From Drosophila persimilis (Eukaryota > Arthropoda > Insecta > Diptera > Drosophilidae): a stretch of DNA of 64,000 bases. Location of the stretch: NCBI RefSeq assembly GCF_003286085.1, contig NW_020825367.1, positions 248,001 through 312,000 of the forward strand, read 5' to 3'. Positions 50,160 through 62,033 of the stretch are shown piece after piece. A program made the translations under genes and the position numbers. The notes under the pieces were generated by a model, which saw only the letters and a program-made list of their open reading frames with translations, did not search any database and was not told the origin of the DNA. Position 1 is the first letter of the stretch; every line of letters starts with the position of its first letter.

Positions 50160-53100
50160 TCGTTGCATGCAAATTGCCAAATCAGTGCGTGACTTGCAGA
50201 ATTTCACAAAAAAATCAAAACCAAAAAAAAAAACCAACCACCGACAGAAATGCAAACCGTTAGTTATGACAAAAAGCAAAGCAAACTTAACTAGCGGTTA
50301 TTTAGTTGATTTTCTGTGCGTACAAAAAATACTGGTCGATTGGCGGGTTGGGGGATTGGGGGGACTGGGGGATCCCCCCAAGTGGTGGCACGCACGTGTA
50401 ACACCTTACAAAAGAGTGGCTTGGCCCCATCGCTTGGCTTTTGAAGTTTACAGAATGGCCAGAGCTAATGGTTATATCATTTGCCACGCCCCCGCCCCAG
50501 CCCCAGCCCCCGCCCACGCCTCTGCCTAATGTGTGTCCAGCCATTCATGACTTCGTTTAATGGCATGGCCCCCAAGCATCATCTCTTTTGACTCTGTTTC
50601 TGCTTTGGCCTGGCTTCGTTCATTTTTCAGCTTTTTTGTTGCCAGTTTGAAGAAAATGTCAAAGTCAAAGACCAACAGAAGAGCAGAGCTACCTGTCGGA
50701 ACCGAAGCATTTGATACCCTTGGCTCCCATGGCAATCAAATGTGCAGAGGCCATGCAAAAACCAGAAGAACTGCAGCTGGACTGCAGTCCAGTTGGTATC
50801 CAATCGGTTACTCCAGAATTTGAGATATAATTTTCCATTCTGCATTGCAAACGACTCATTCGAATCGCAGGTACCCCGTCCCAGAAAAGAGTACTGGCAC
50901 TCGCACTCCGTGTAGCCATCGGTTGAGTGCTTCCCTGAGAAAAACGTTTGTCCACTCCGACAATTTTTGTGTGTTGTCTCCCAATTGCGATGCATTTTAA
51001 ATGGCATTTCCTATTGGCATTTGTAAACACACATCTTTCGCAAAACTTATTCCTTAAATTTATACTTTTATGTAGAGAAAGTAGAGCAAACTTGCCATTC
51101 CTTCGGTGCCGTTCGGTTCGATTCGACCCCCCATTCCTTTTCGGAATTGAGTGTCAAAAGTTTTTTGTCAGTCCTTGGAGTTTATTGGTTTGTTTGCTTT
51201 TTGGCCCTGCGAACGGAGAGATGAAGTTTCTGGGGGAAATAGTTTGTGCGGTCAACTAATCGAATTGGACAGTTTACAACATGTTTATCATAAGTATTTG
51301 ACCAGACCAAAAGAAATATTTATATCAATTGGCTGGAAAAGCAAACTTGCAGATCGAGGAGGGGCATAGGGGATAGGGGATATTTGTGTTGTTTCTGTGC
51401 GTGCGGAAAGTTGCTTTTATTCCTTTTATTGTAATTGAAAGTGGGCCAGTAAAAGATGCCAGTAAAAGTTCAGTTAAATAATCAATTGGTTAAACTTTAA
51501 ATCATCCAAAAGGGAGTGTGGCGGAGTATCATTCGAGCGATTGGAGAATGGATCAAAGGCAAAGGAAGTTATCCTTGGGTTTCCTTGAAGGCCACTTTCA
51601 TTTGCCCACAGCCATTACACCGAAGGTACTTTCCTCATTCTTCATCTGCTCTTCCCCCTTTTGGGGGCGTCTATCCTTGCATCTAGAATTTATGTCAAAT
51701 TAGCGAGCGCCTCAATGACAAATGCGCGGAGAGGCAGCAACGGCAGCAACGGCAACGGCAGCGGCAGCGGTAATAGAAAAGGCCGCAAAGAATGCAATAT
51801 TTGCCAGACCAGAAAATAACAGAGCGACCAAGCAACTTCCTTCCTTTGGAGCCACCGCATCGCCCTGCCCCTGTCCCTGCCCCTGCTCCTGGCCCGGCTC
51901 TTGGGGGCAACGGAAATTAGTTCAACGGCACTCAAAACGGCGGCAGTTAAACGTCGCCTAAGACTAGAGTGCAGCAGCCAAACCCATTCTCCTGCAGCCT
52001 CCTCCACGACTGCAACTTGTCCGCCAGCAGGCACTTGTTTTTTATAGCTCCAAGAGGACAGAGGATGGAGGGATGCTACGCGGGGGACAGGGGGGAGGGG
52101 GGGGGGACAGCGGCAGCGGACATTTGAAGATGATGTAGTGCGGACATAAACATAAATAATGGCAATGCGCAGTTATTACTTTTCTTGGTCTTCATCTCGC
52201 GGCTCTCCTCGGCGCTCAGCTCCCGGCTCTCAGCTGTTGGGGTCTGGAGATGGCTCTGGTTCTGCTTCTGGTTCTGGCTCTGGTTCTGGTCTCGGTCTGC
52301 GTCCTTGGGCTGTGTGATGCTTACATAAAAATTAAATGTTAGTAGAACGAGAAGAAGGGGAAGCAGAAGCTGAAGGAAATTGCACGATGGAGCCTTCACC
52401 GCCCACCGCCCATCCCCCGTCCCCCATCTCTCATGCACTCAGCTCCATCTTATTCGTTCTTTTTCTGCTTCCACCATTGGGTTTTCTCTCTCTTTTAATT
52501 GCATTCTGACTGCCGCATCAAATGGCAACCGCTATCCTAATGGGTTAATTGGGCTTGAGGCAAGATGATACCCACCCACTCCTCCGTGCCTCCGTCCCTC
52601 CGCCCCTCGTTGCAGTTCCCCCTCTTTCCGTTTCTGTTTCTGTTTCTCCCCCTGCAGCAGCTGGTGATTTATATGTCCTGGCAAATTGACAAACGATTCG
52701 CGCTTAATGGAAAAGTTGCTCATACGCCCTGGGTTACAGGAACGAAAGATAATGCCCCGTGCATTATTAATATTCATTTCAGTGAACATAATTTCCACAT
52801 ATATCAGTGGTACGAGGGGTGGGGATGCAATAAAAAGGAGCAATTGGCATGATTTGCCAAAAGTTGCCTACAATTCTCCGACTTTCTTCCACCGACTGGA
52901 GCTTCAGACAGCTCAGTAGGAGGAATGCAGCTGAAAGTTGAATGCTGAATGCTGGATGCAGATTGCAGACTGCATATCCTGGCAACAGGATGCACACGCC
53001 CCAGCCATGCATTAACAAACAATCCTCACACCCAGACCACCCAAATCCCACCCGGATCCCGGCCACAAGCACCACCGACAAAACCCCAATCCTTGCAAAA

Positions 53101-55525
53101 ATCTCACAGCCAAAAACATAAACAATAAAGAGTGCCATGATGGAGGAAAGCGAGGAAAGCAGGCCAAGAGGTGAGAGACGAGAGATGGGAGGTGGAAGGT
53201 GGGAGATGAGAGATGGCAAGGGGTGACGCACTCCGCTAATGCACCAAAAACTGCATCCACTACTCTCAGACCCCACTCTATCCACCTCTCCCCGCCCCCA
53301 TTTACTTAACAATATTTCTCATTGTTGTTGAGACGTTGCAGGTGTTTGCTGAAGCATATCAAAAATATATATAGACGCCATTGCAGCGACTCTGCCTGGG
53401 ACTCAGGCCACGAGGAGCGACGAGGAGCCACGAGGAGCTAAGGAGTGTGGTAGTGAGGTTGGCCCAACAAAAGGAGCCATGAAGATGTCTACGGCAAAGA
53501 ACTAGTTCAGAGCTTAACGGGGCTTCAGAGATGAAAGACTATAAACGGTGCAGATTATGATTTTCGTAGGCGAATATATACTGAACTCTTTATTTGCGTC
53601 TCTCTGGTAAATGCAGTTCATTACCTTGGGAACTAGTTCTTTGAACCACATTCAGGCTGCTCTCAGAAGCCGGAACCAGTTGTTGCCCAAAAGTAGGCAA
53701 CATTTCTGGCATTTGCCAAATGCACTGCTAGAAAGGAGAATAGAATTCCTCCTGCATCTTGGTCTCATCGCCGCTTTTCATTGCTTTCCTCCGCTCTTCT
53801 ACTCTCCCCACCCCCGGCTACTCCTTTCTTCGCTCTCCCCTCGCGCCCCTCTCGCCCCTCTCGACCCTCTCTCTTTGCTCTGCTTGGCTGACTTGCCTTA
53901 ATTATGAGTTACTTTTGTGCAGGCATTTTCTTAGTTGCTCTTACTCCGTGCCCCGTGCCTTTACCTCTCCACCGAACCCTTTCTGCTCCTCCAGTATGCG
54001 TTGTTTGCTTTTTTGTGTAGTTTAAATCAACTGAGGTGGGGCAACTGAGGAGAGAGGCAATTGCTTGGGCTTTGGCTTGTGTTTGCCTTTGGGCCACAAT
54101 GGCTAAGGGGTGGTGGTGGCTGCTGCTGCTCTGTGTGGCATGTGGCATGTGGCATGTGGCAGTGGGGCTGGGATGGGCTGGGCTGGCACTCTTTTACAAC
54201 AAAGCAGACGAAAGTCGTTCACGGCAAATGCCGCATTTGCAGCAGCAGCAGCAACAGCAGGTGCAGCAGTGGGAGGCATGCAGCATGATGGAGGGCCAGG
54301 AGCAGCAGCATGTCTGCGGTCGGGGGGTCATTTGGGGGTATGGCTACCCCTGGCGGGGTGTCAGCTGCTTATGCTGTGTAATTCCGCGTAAAATGCACAA
54401 AGGGACAGCCCCTTGGCCCGCCTCCGCCTCCGACTCCGACTCCCTTGAACCGCCTTGAACCGCACTGCTTCCACCTGCATGACACCTGCCATTGTTCACA
54501 AAAAAGGCAGACAATAGACAACCACAGAACAGAAACGGGGGAGTGGCACGAGTAAAAACTGAAAGCAGAGGAGCAGCACCGTGCTGTAGGCCCAAGGAAA
54601 TTTCATAAAACATTTAAATGGTGCCCCATCCTTTCGTCTGGAAGCCCAGGCATTCCCAGGACCTATGGACCTCTAATTGATTTCTCCAAGCAGGCAAAAA
54701 TTAACCCTAGGATGTCGACAAATTTGACCTACTTTCCAACCCAAAGAAACCCCCCACCACCCACCACCACCGAACCGCCCTGAAAGATTCAGCAAATGAC
54801 ATAAATTTCTAATCAGTTTACGGGCCAACAGGACAGAATTTGTGAGGGGGCTAAAACCGAAAGAAAGAGCCTAAGAAAGCTGCCACAATGTGGGGGCTGA
54901 TGCGAAACATTTTAAATGAAAAACTGCAGAATTTCCGCGAAAAATAGCTGCCATTTTATTCAGTTAATTTCGCATTTCCTGTTGGCACTGTTCTAAATTT
55001 GATTTAAATTTATTTGTGGGTGGAAAGCGCTGTCCTGCCGCACCCCCACCCCCCACCCACTGCTAGTCTCTTCCATCAGCTGCTGGACCGGAAATGCAAC
55101 AGGAAATCAGTGTGCAATGCCAGTAAATGTGGCAGCCACGCCCATAGCTGACTAACTGCCGATTCCCGCCTTACCGCCCTACCGCCCTACTGCACATGCG
55201 GCACGGCACGGCACGGCACGTTTTCCCATTGCACATTTTGCGTTGAATAAACTTTGGCTAGCAGTTGAAGGAGCACTGAAGGCCACGAGGTGGAGGGGGC
55301 AGCGGAGGAAGAGCTGAAGACCCAAACCGGGTCTCACACAAAGTCAAAATAAGTCAAGCTGGAAATATTTCCCATTCGCATGCCGCTCTTGCACCCTGCC
55401 ACACAATCTTCCACCTCCATCGCAAAGCGATGGAACAGGAACAGGAACAACTCCGGGGGCCATTTTGTTATTACAGTTGCTGCAATTTCAGCGTCGACGT
55501 TTTGCTGCTTTAGCAACAATTACAA

Positions 55526-55527
<2 letters not shown>
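50160..55527. other. Gene-free, low-complexity region, part 2
   Basis: No convincing exon seen. G-rich runs occur at 50340-50385 and 52080-52110, C-rich at 50488-50520, TGG/TGC-rich at 54108-54140 with three 'catgtgg' repeats after it, CAG-rich at 54238-54270 and a (cggca)n tract at 55199-55220. Direct repeats 'cgaggagc' lie at 53410-53440. Polypyrimidine DNA lies at 53800-53880. Confidence 0.6.
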
Positions 55528-55556
<29 letters not shown>

Positions 55557-55608
55557 TCAGAGAGGCAGAGAGGCAGAGAGGCATAGAGGCACAGAGGCAG
55601 GCAGGAAG
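55528..55608 (+). repeat. (GGCA)n and (GAGGCA)n tract
   Basis: Seven or more 'ggca' repeats pass into 'gaggca' repeats, a compound microsatellite. Confidence 0.9.
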
Positions 55609-56080
55609 TAGAATCAAGCAACTACCAGAGAAGGACAAAAAAATACAAGGCAAGAAAAATAGAAGCACCCTGTTGCACACGTTGCACAGAGGAGGAGAGG
55701 CAGTGAAAAGTTGGGTCGGCGACTTGCCGCCACTCAAGAGAAGCAACAGTCCGCAATCACAACATGCCACTGCACCCACAGACACATACATATACTGGTG
55801 CATATACACTTGCCACACACATACAGCTACAGTTCACCCACATTTGTCTTCCGGCCATGACAGCGTCAGTAAATTGAAAATGGCGACCAAATGTACAGCA
55901 ACAGCAAGCAGCAAAGTTTACGAGACTAACGGTAACGTGAGCAGCTCTCTCCCTCTCTCTCTCTCTCACTCTGGCACTCCCTCTCGTTGTTGGACATTTT
56001 CTTTTGGAGTGGGAATATCAACAAGGCAACCTTCAGACGGTTAACAGTTTTCCAATTCCCGCTACATGACGCATCTCATT

Positions 56081-56164
56081 GCGAAGCGATGCGATGCCAT
56101 GCGATGCGATGCGATGCCATGCGATGCGATGCATTGCGCTGCGATGCTAAGCGAGGCGATGCGT
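56081..56164 (+). repeat. (GCGAT)n minisatellite
   Basis: About 16 copies of gcgat and close variants (gccat, gcatt, gcgct). It has no visible function, and the repeat keeps no long reading frame. Confidence 0.9.
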
Positions 56165-56833
56165 GTCCACCTCTCGATAGCGGAGAGAGCAGCTAGAGAT
56201 GGGAGAGTTTCGAAAGCCGATAGCTAGGAAATCGATAAATGGCGTGCGAATGCCTAAGTGCGATCGGCAATGCCCCATGGAAATGATCGGAGCAACCCCC
56301 AAAGGGGTTTTGCTTTCGGGATGGAGCAAAGCAATCTCGTCTCTGGAACGAGATAAGTCGACAAATGAATTCTAATTTGTTTCGTCTTGAAGTCTTTCTT
56401 TTGAAATCTATCGTAGCATCGTCCCAGAAACGCACCTCTAAAGTTTTTTCCATCTTGTAGCGCTGTTTACTTTGAGTGTCCCATGGCTGTTGCGAATGTT
56501 TCGGCTACAGGTTCAGGACCACGTCCACGTCTAGGTCTGCTTCTGGTCTTCGTTCTGCTTAATTGTATGCGACTGGAACTCCCGGATCCGCCTGCTCCTG
56601 CTTCTCCTCCTCCCTCCCCCGAGCCGACATCCATTCGCCTGCCTGCCAAAGTGCGGCAATTGACATTGATCAGCGCTGACCTTAACGCGAGCAGGGAGTG
56701 GGTTCGACAGGAGGCTACTCCTGACAAGTGCTGCTACACCTACACCACCCCATCTGCTGCCCCCTCCTTCCATTTGCTGGTCACTTAATGCGCTTAAAAC
56801 GAGACACAATGAGAGAGTGACAAGAAGCAGGGA

Positions 56834-56882
56834 GGAGTGGGAGTGGGAGTGGGAGTGGGAGTGGCAGTGCCAGTGCCAGTGG
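56834..56882 (+). repeat. (GGGAGT)n tract
   Basis: Hexamer repeats of gggagt changing to gtgcca near the end, purine-rich on the plus strand. Confidence 0.9.
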
Positions 56883-57264
56883 GATTCTCCACCTCATCAT
56901 TATGCAGATGGAAACACGGGGAGTGGTCCCTCAAGGCATGCAAATGGAATGTGAAAAATGCGCCTACGACAAAAGTCTACCCGCTCTATAGGTGGATCTG
57001 GTGGATTGGGCTGGATTGGGGTGGAGATCTGCATGATAATGAGTAGTTACCAGGCCCACTCCACCTCCACCTCCACCCGGAGCCCGGAGTAATTGCGGAA
57101 AATGAATTAAAGGCAATTTGCGGTGCAAAAGAGGAAGGAAAACTTGGGGAAACATGCGTTTGGGTGTAGGAATGCCAGGAGAGAGAGAGAGCAGAGAAAA
57201 GCACGGGAAAAGCCTGAGTGAACAACAACAAAATGGCAAGTGAAAGCAAACAACGTAAGCGGCC

Positions 57265-57310
57265 TGTAGGAGTAGGAGTAGGAGAAGGAAAAGGAGAAGG
57301 AGAAGGAGGT
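57265..57310 (+). repeat. (GGAGTA)n / (GGAGAA)n purine tract
   Basis: Tandem ggagta and ggagaa units, an all-purine stretch apart from the T residues. Other GA/GC-rich tandem pieces follow to 57350. Confidence 0.85.
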
Positions 57311-57548
57311 ACATACATATAAGAGGAGCGGGTGCGGGTGCGGCTGTGGGTGGCTGTGGGTGGAGTAGGAGCTGCAGCAATGTTACAGGAAACAGCCTCA
57401 ATGCAGCAGCAGCAGCAGCATCATCAGGAAACAGGATGAGTCTGAGGAGCGGGAGCAACAGCAGCAATCGCAATCGCAATCGCAACATGTAAATGCGAGA
57501 TGCTGGCACCATACCCATGCCATGCCCCAAAGCCCTTTTCTAGCTTTC

Positions 57549-57550
<2 letters not shown>

Positions 57551-57586
<36 letters not shown>
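57551..57586 (+). repeat. (GT)n microsatellite
   Basis: About 15 uninterrupted GT repeats. Confidence 0.97.
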
Positions 57587-58326
57587 GAAATTGCATTTAA
57601 AAAGCTAAAAGAAAAGCGGATGCAACAATTTGCCATTGTGCCACTGTCAGGTTGAAAGCTGCCTCCAAAGGGAAGAAAGATACAACAGGCGATGAAGAAG
57701 AAGAAGAAGCCACCAGGGAAGTGCAAGCAGACTCCGGCAAGGCTCCACCTCCGAGTCCCAGCCCAGCCCGGCCCAGCCTTCCAGCCTCCCATACCACTTT
57801 TCAATGCCTGGCAGCGTGTGTCCTCGTGACTTTCCTCAGGCAATTTAAGCGATTTCAAAGTCACACGAGGTGCAGACAGGACCCGCACATGGCAGTGCAG
57901 GTGGGGATCGGGTGGGTTGGGTGGATGTCTGCTGAGTGGTGAAATATAATGAAGGCAACCTGATGTGATAAGTATTTATGCATGCTATGAGGTGGCTGTT
58001 GTGGCACCCAGAGATTGTGGCAGGAAGGAAGCCCAGTTCCCGCAAAGGAAATGGCAATCGGTTCGGGTTTTCACATAATTAATTGTTCAAGGGGGCTACC
58101 AATATTAGAAAATATATATGCAAGGGGGATATAATGAAATATTTGACAGAAAAATGTTTTCCATGATTTCAGGATTTCCATCGATCAGGAGATTTTTGAG
58201 GTCTGTGTGCAGACATTTTTGTTCAACACTAATTTGATTTTAATTTGTTTACTTTGTCGTATTGTTATTTGCGTTTTGTTGGTTTGCTGTTTCGTGTTTA
58301 ATTAAAAATTCATTTGTTCAGTGAAC

Positions 58327-59129
58327 ACAGACAGACTGCGAGAGGGACAGAGAGAGGGCTAGAGAGAGCGAACGAGAGGAGTGCATATGTAGATAGATAG
58401 CGATAGCGAGGGAGAGAGAGACAGACTTAATTATAACAGTCGCTGCGGCCTGTATTGTATATAAATTACAACAAATATAACTCAATTACGAGAACTGTCG
58501 ATGATGGCCAAAAAAAAAAAGGAAAAACCCTCGGTTAAGCCATTCCCATAAACCACTTATTGGCCACCACGAACCGCCGCCCGCCGATCAACTGTAATGG
58601 AAAACATGCGCTTTCCGTTTCCGCTTTTCCAGTTGATTTTTGCCAACTGCCAACTTTTTGTTCAACTTTTTATTTCCGCTTCGATTGAGCATTAAATGTA
58701 TATAAATTTTGGTCTAAAATAAAGCCAGAAAACAAAACCTATTAATGTCGAGCACATGCACACAGATAACACACGGATGTACACACATATACATCTACAT
58801 ACATATATGTATGCATGTGCATAAATACATAGAGACATTTACAATGGCGAAAGTCGAAAGCAAATAAACAGTAAATTTGCATAATCAATTTGTTTATTGA
58901 TTCGTATAGTCGAACTATTTTAATTACGTTTACGCTTGAACCTCATTTCACAGGGCAATAGAGATAGTGATACGCAGACAGAGCGAGAGCGAGAGAGAGA
59001 GAGAGAGAGAGACAGAGATAGATAGAGAGCCTATCTCTGTGGGGCTACCAATTTGGCAAACAAATCAACCAACAATCAGCAAACAAAAGCAAAATCATTT
59101 CCCTATCTCTCTCTCTTTCTCTCTCTCTC
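58327..59129. repeat. GA/CT-rich repeat cluster
   Basis: Three GA-rich or CT-rich stretches lie within 800 bp: 58327-58427 (gagag-rich), 58976-59030 (long gagaga run) and 59107-59129 (tctctc). These are possible binding platforms for GAGA factor or CLAMP. A (acat)n tract (58790-58812) lies between them. Confidence 0.8.
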
Positions 59130-59466
59130 CATCTGTATGGTATGCCGTGTACTTTTTTAACATTTGGCAAATATTTATCAATATTTTTCTGGCTTTATAT
59201 TAATCAAAAAATCAACAAATTACAACAATCACACCAACAGCAACAATTAGCCATCTTTTGATACTCGTGAAATCTGTAACTATGTGGCGCGAAAAAAACG
59301 CTGCATACTTTCAGGCATTCACATAAATTCCCTTTTAATGGAGTGTGGGAATGGACGTAGTTGAGTGGGTTCCGTTCCGGATGGTTCATTGGCGGATTCT
59401 TTATGGCTGAATAAACGCTTACAATGCTAAAAGCCAATTATTCAACAGGGGGTTTTTTTGTTGAGG

Positions 59467-59716
59467 TATAAAAAGCTGCGGAGTGAGAGCGATTTAAATA
59501 GAGTCATAGTCATCGCTTAAGATGAGAAGCCACAAGTTCCAGCTTTGGTTGCTGGCTTTGTCAGCGTTAAAAGCAAACTCCATCAAGCATCAACCATCAA
59601 CCATCAACCATCAGCCATCAGCTTCAAGTCAGGGGCATTCCCGGGGCCTCAATGACAAACCAGACACTCGGTCGAGCAGCTGCGATGATGCACTCGGGCC
59701 CGGCGACCAAAACTAA
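59467..59716 (+). CDS. Candidate small secreted peptide gene (uncertain)
   Basis: A TATA box (TATAAAAA, 59467-59474) is followed 55 bases later by an ATG at 59522 opening 64 codons (59522-59716). The start MRSHKFQLWLLALSALKANS looks like a signal peptide. The rest is Ser/Asn/Gln/His-rich with no family I recognise, and part of it is made by a local tandem repeat (ccatcaa). The promoter-like spacing and the signal-like start are in favour. The repeat origin and the low-complexity surroundings are against. Confidence 0.25.
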
Positions 59717-59968
59717 TGTCCTCCAGCCTAAGCACTCACCTCGTGTCAGGGACACGCTCTCTCAGCTCTCAGTGGCCCATGGAGGAGCACCACTGACCAT
59801 TGGACAGTCCCGAGTTGGCAGTCAATCTGGGGAGGCTTCCCTCTCTCTCCCGCTCTGTGCTGGAGGAGGGGCGAGACGAGACAACTTCAAAAACGGCGCA
59901 GGGCAAAATTTGTTAAGTGGCTACAAGTGGGGCAAAGGACATGGGAGACGGCATCACAGGAGGCACTA

Positions 59969-60030
59969 GACCAGGACCAGGACACGGACACGGACACGGA
60001 CGCGGACACGGACATGGACACCGACCCGGA
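59969..60030 (+). repeat. (GGACAC)n tract
   Basis: Tandem hexamers ggacac with variants ggacca, ggacgc and ggacat. Confidence 0.9.
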
Positions 60031-61604
60031 TAGGGTGTCAACCGCAGAGTAAAGTGCAGCGGCAAATGCAGTGTGTTCCCAAACAAGGCCGGAAAACTTT
60101 CAACGGCTGTGGTGGTGCTTCGCTCTCTGCTCGGCGAACCGCTGATTAAATCAAATAAAAAGTTTTGCTATCCCATCGGTAATTGGAATTGGACAGGTGG
60201 AGGAGCCCCCCCTTATAGTCCCGGAAACAATAGAATCGCTCCAAGCCTTGCGTCGAAAGAAAGACGAAATCTCTTCTCAATTGCAATCATAAATTTTATG
60301 TGTTCTGTTCCCACAACAAGAACTTCGGGGGAAAAGAAATGATAATTAAATCACTGTGAATGATGGCAGATAAATCTCACTCTAGAAGACTGCACTCCCT
60401 GGCCTTGCATTCCCTCCATCCCCTCTTCGCTTACTGTGCTCCTGGGAAACGGAAAACTTTTGGACAACTGTCGAGTCTGGGCGAAAGAGATTGCCATAGA
60501 GAACGTCACTTGAAAAACTTTGATTAAAATCCTTTTGAAGTGCAAACAAATAACGCGAGAGACAAAAGTAGTTGCTGTAGTGGTGTGTTAAGGAAAGGGG
60601 AAGTGTGAAAAGCGAGAGACTGCGGGAATGCAAGGGTGCGGGAGGAGGGGAGACCTTCTAGGCGAGAAGCGAGAGTCAATGTGTGTCCGCACTTTTTGAA
60701 GGCTAAGCCAAGAGCACACGAACTCTACTATTTGCATTTCTGTCGCTCTTGCTCTGATACCCCTGAATGGAAAAGGGGTATATAGGACCTCAGGTTGGAA
60801 TAACTAGGAAAACGTGTCTCACTTACTTAATGAACGATTAATGTTGGATTGAGAAACTGGGTCAAGGCTCTATATTCATATTCGAGGTCATCAATTAGTC
60901 GACTCCGCTTTGATTTGCTTCCTTGACTCCTTCCTTCCTTCCTGTTTGCTGTGAACAGTGCCGCTGTTCTGCTGCCGCCTTCTGCGTCTGATTCTGTTGT
61001 TGTTGCTGCTGTTCCCCCGAATAATTTTTTGATGTTGCTTTGCTTTGCTTTGCTAAGCTTCACTAAATCCGTCTGTCGCGACAAAACCCAACAGCAGAGC
61101 AGCGCCAGCAGCAGCATCCAGAAGAACCGCTAGCCACAGCAGCAGCGAAGGGAAGAAGCAGCAGGAGCAGGACAGCGAAACAAGTGTTGGAAGGGGACGC
61201 GAAGAGATGCCAGAGCCGAAGCCGAAGCAGAAGCAGAAGCGCAGCAGCAGCAAAAATCAGCAGCAGAGGTTAGAAGAGATTGGCAGAATGTTAGAGGAGC
61301 CAGGAAAACGGCAGGCACTACTGAGTGTTGGAGGAGTAAGGCGGCAGAGTACAGTTAGAATGGACTATAGGGAGGCGGGGAAGAGCCAGAGCCACCATGA
61401 CGACGCCGGCGACAATGCAATAACTCATGTGCTGCTCCTGTTGCTGCTGTTGCTGCCTCTGTTGGATGTTGGTCATGATGACACTTTGGTTGTTGCTTCC
61501 AGCTTCCCATCTCCTCTGTACAGCTCCCTTGTACCCACTGCCCCGCTTCCTAACGCTTTGTGCTTTGGCAAAAGTTTTGTTTGATAGTCCCACAATTGCA
61601 AAAG
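60031..61604. other. Gene-free region, part 3
   Basis: No convincing exon seen. An inverted pair atacccc...ggggtat at 60757-60780 recalls the hairpin of DINE-1-like ends. CAG-rich and CTG-rich tracts lie at 61090-61270 and 61425-61470; their reading frames are low-complexity. Confidence 0.55.
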
Positions 61605-61768
61605 TTGGCCACGTTCTTTGAGCCGTGGAGTCGTAGAGCTGTGGAGCTGTGGAGCTGTGGCGCCGCCCCTGAGCTCGGGATCCATCCTGGCTTAAATGCA
61701 TTTTAAGTTGCCGCTGCTGCTGCCGCTGCTGCTGCCGCTGCGGCTGCCATTGCCGTTGCCGTTGCTTG
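61605..61768 (+). repeat. (GTGGAGCT)n and (GCTGCC)n tracts
   Basis: Tandem gtggagct units at 61623-61660, then gctgctgcc/gccgttgcc triplet-type repeats at 61709-61768. Confidence 0.85.
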
Positions 61769-61830
61769 GGCGGGCATCAACTTTAATAAAATGCCACATG
61801 TGAAGCTTGTTTACGGCTCTGCCACTTGTT

Positions 61831-62033
61831 GTTATACCCTTCCAGAAGGGTGTGATGAAATTCGCAAAGCATAGGCAAAAAACTTTGAGACTTATATACG
61901 CGGTATACATATATGTAAGTAAGTGGGAAGGCAGTGTGTACAGATCGCTGGGAATCTTATTCGTTCTCCAATGGATCAATCTTTGAGGGTATCTAAGGCT
62001 GCGGCCCAAAGGCTAGCCTTTCTTACTTGTTTT
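61831..62033 (+). mobile_element. DINE-1/ISY-like element, about 200 bp
   Basis: It starts with 'gttatacccttccagaaggg', which has the TATACCCTT..AAGGGT hairpin typical of DINE-1/INE-1 ends. It ends with 'gggtatctaaggctgcggc' followed by 'agcctttcttacttgttttgc', the usual other end. The middle is shortened. These non-autonomous Helitron-like elements are very abundant in Drosophila, including the ISY elements of D. miranda. Confidence 0.7.

Noticed and set aside
50710-50730. 'gatacccttgg' as a DINE-1 end
   Set aside because: A short chance match without hairpin or second end.
54036-54458. 140-codon plus-strand frame with a Gln-rich part
   Set aside because: Built from CAG and tggca repeats; no conserved domain or splice signals.
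56483-56788. 101-codon frame with a hydrophobic stretch
   Set aside because: Low-complexity Pro/Ser content from local repeats; no promoter, splice or family support.
60757-60781. Third DINE-1-like element
   Set aside because: Only the atacccc...ggggtat pair is visible, with no matching second end, so it is mentioned but not called.
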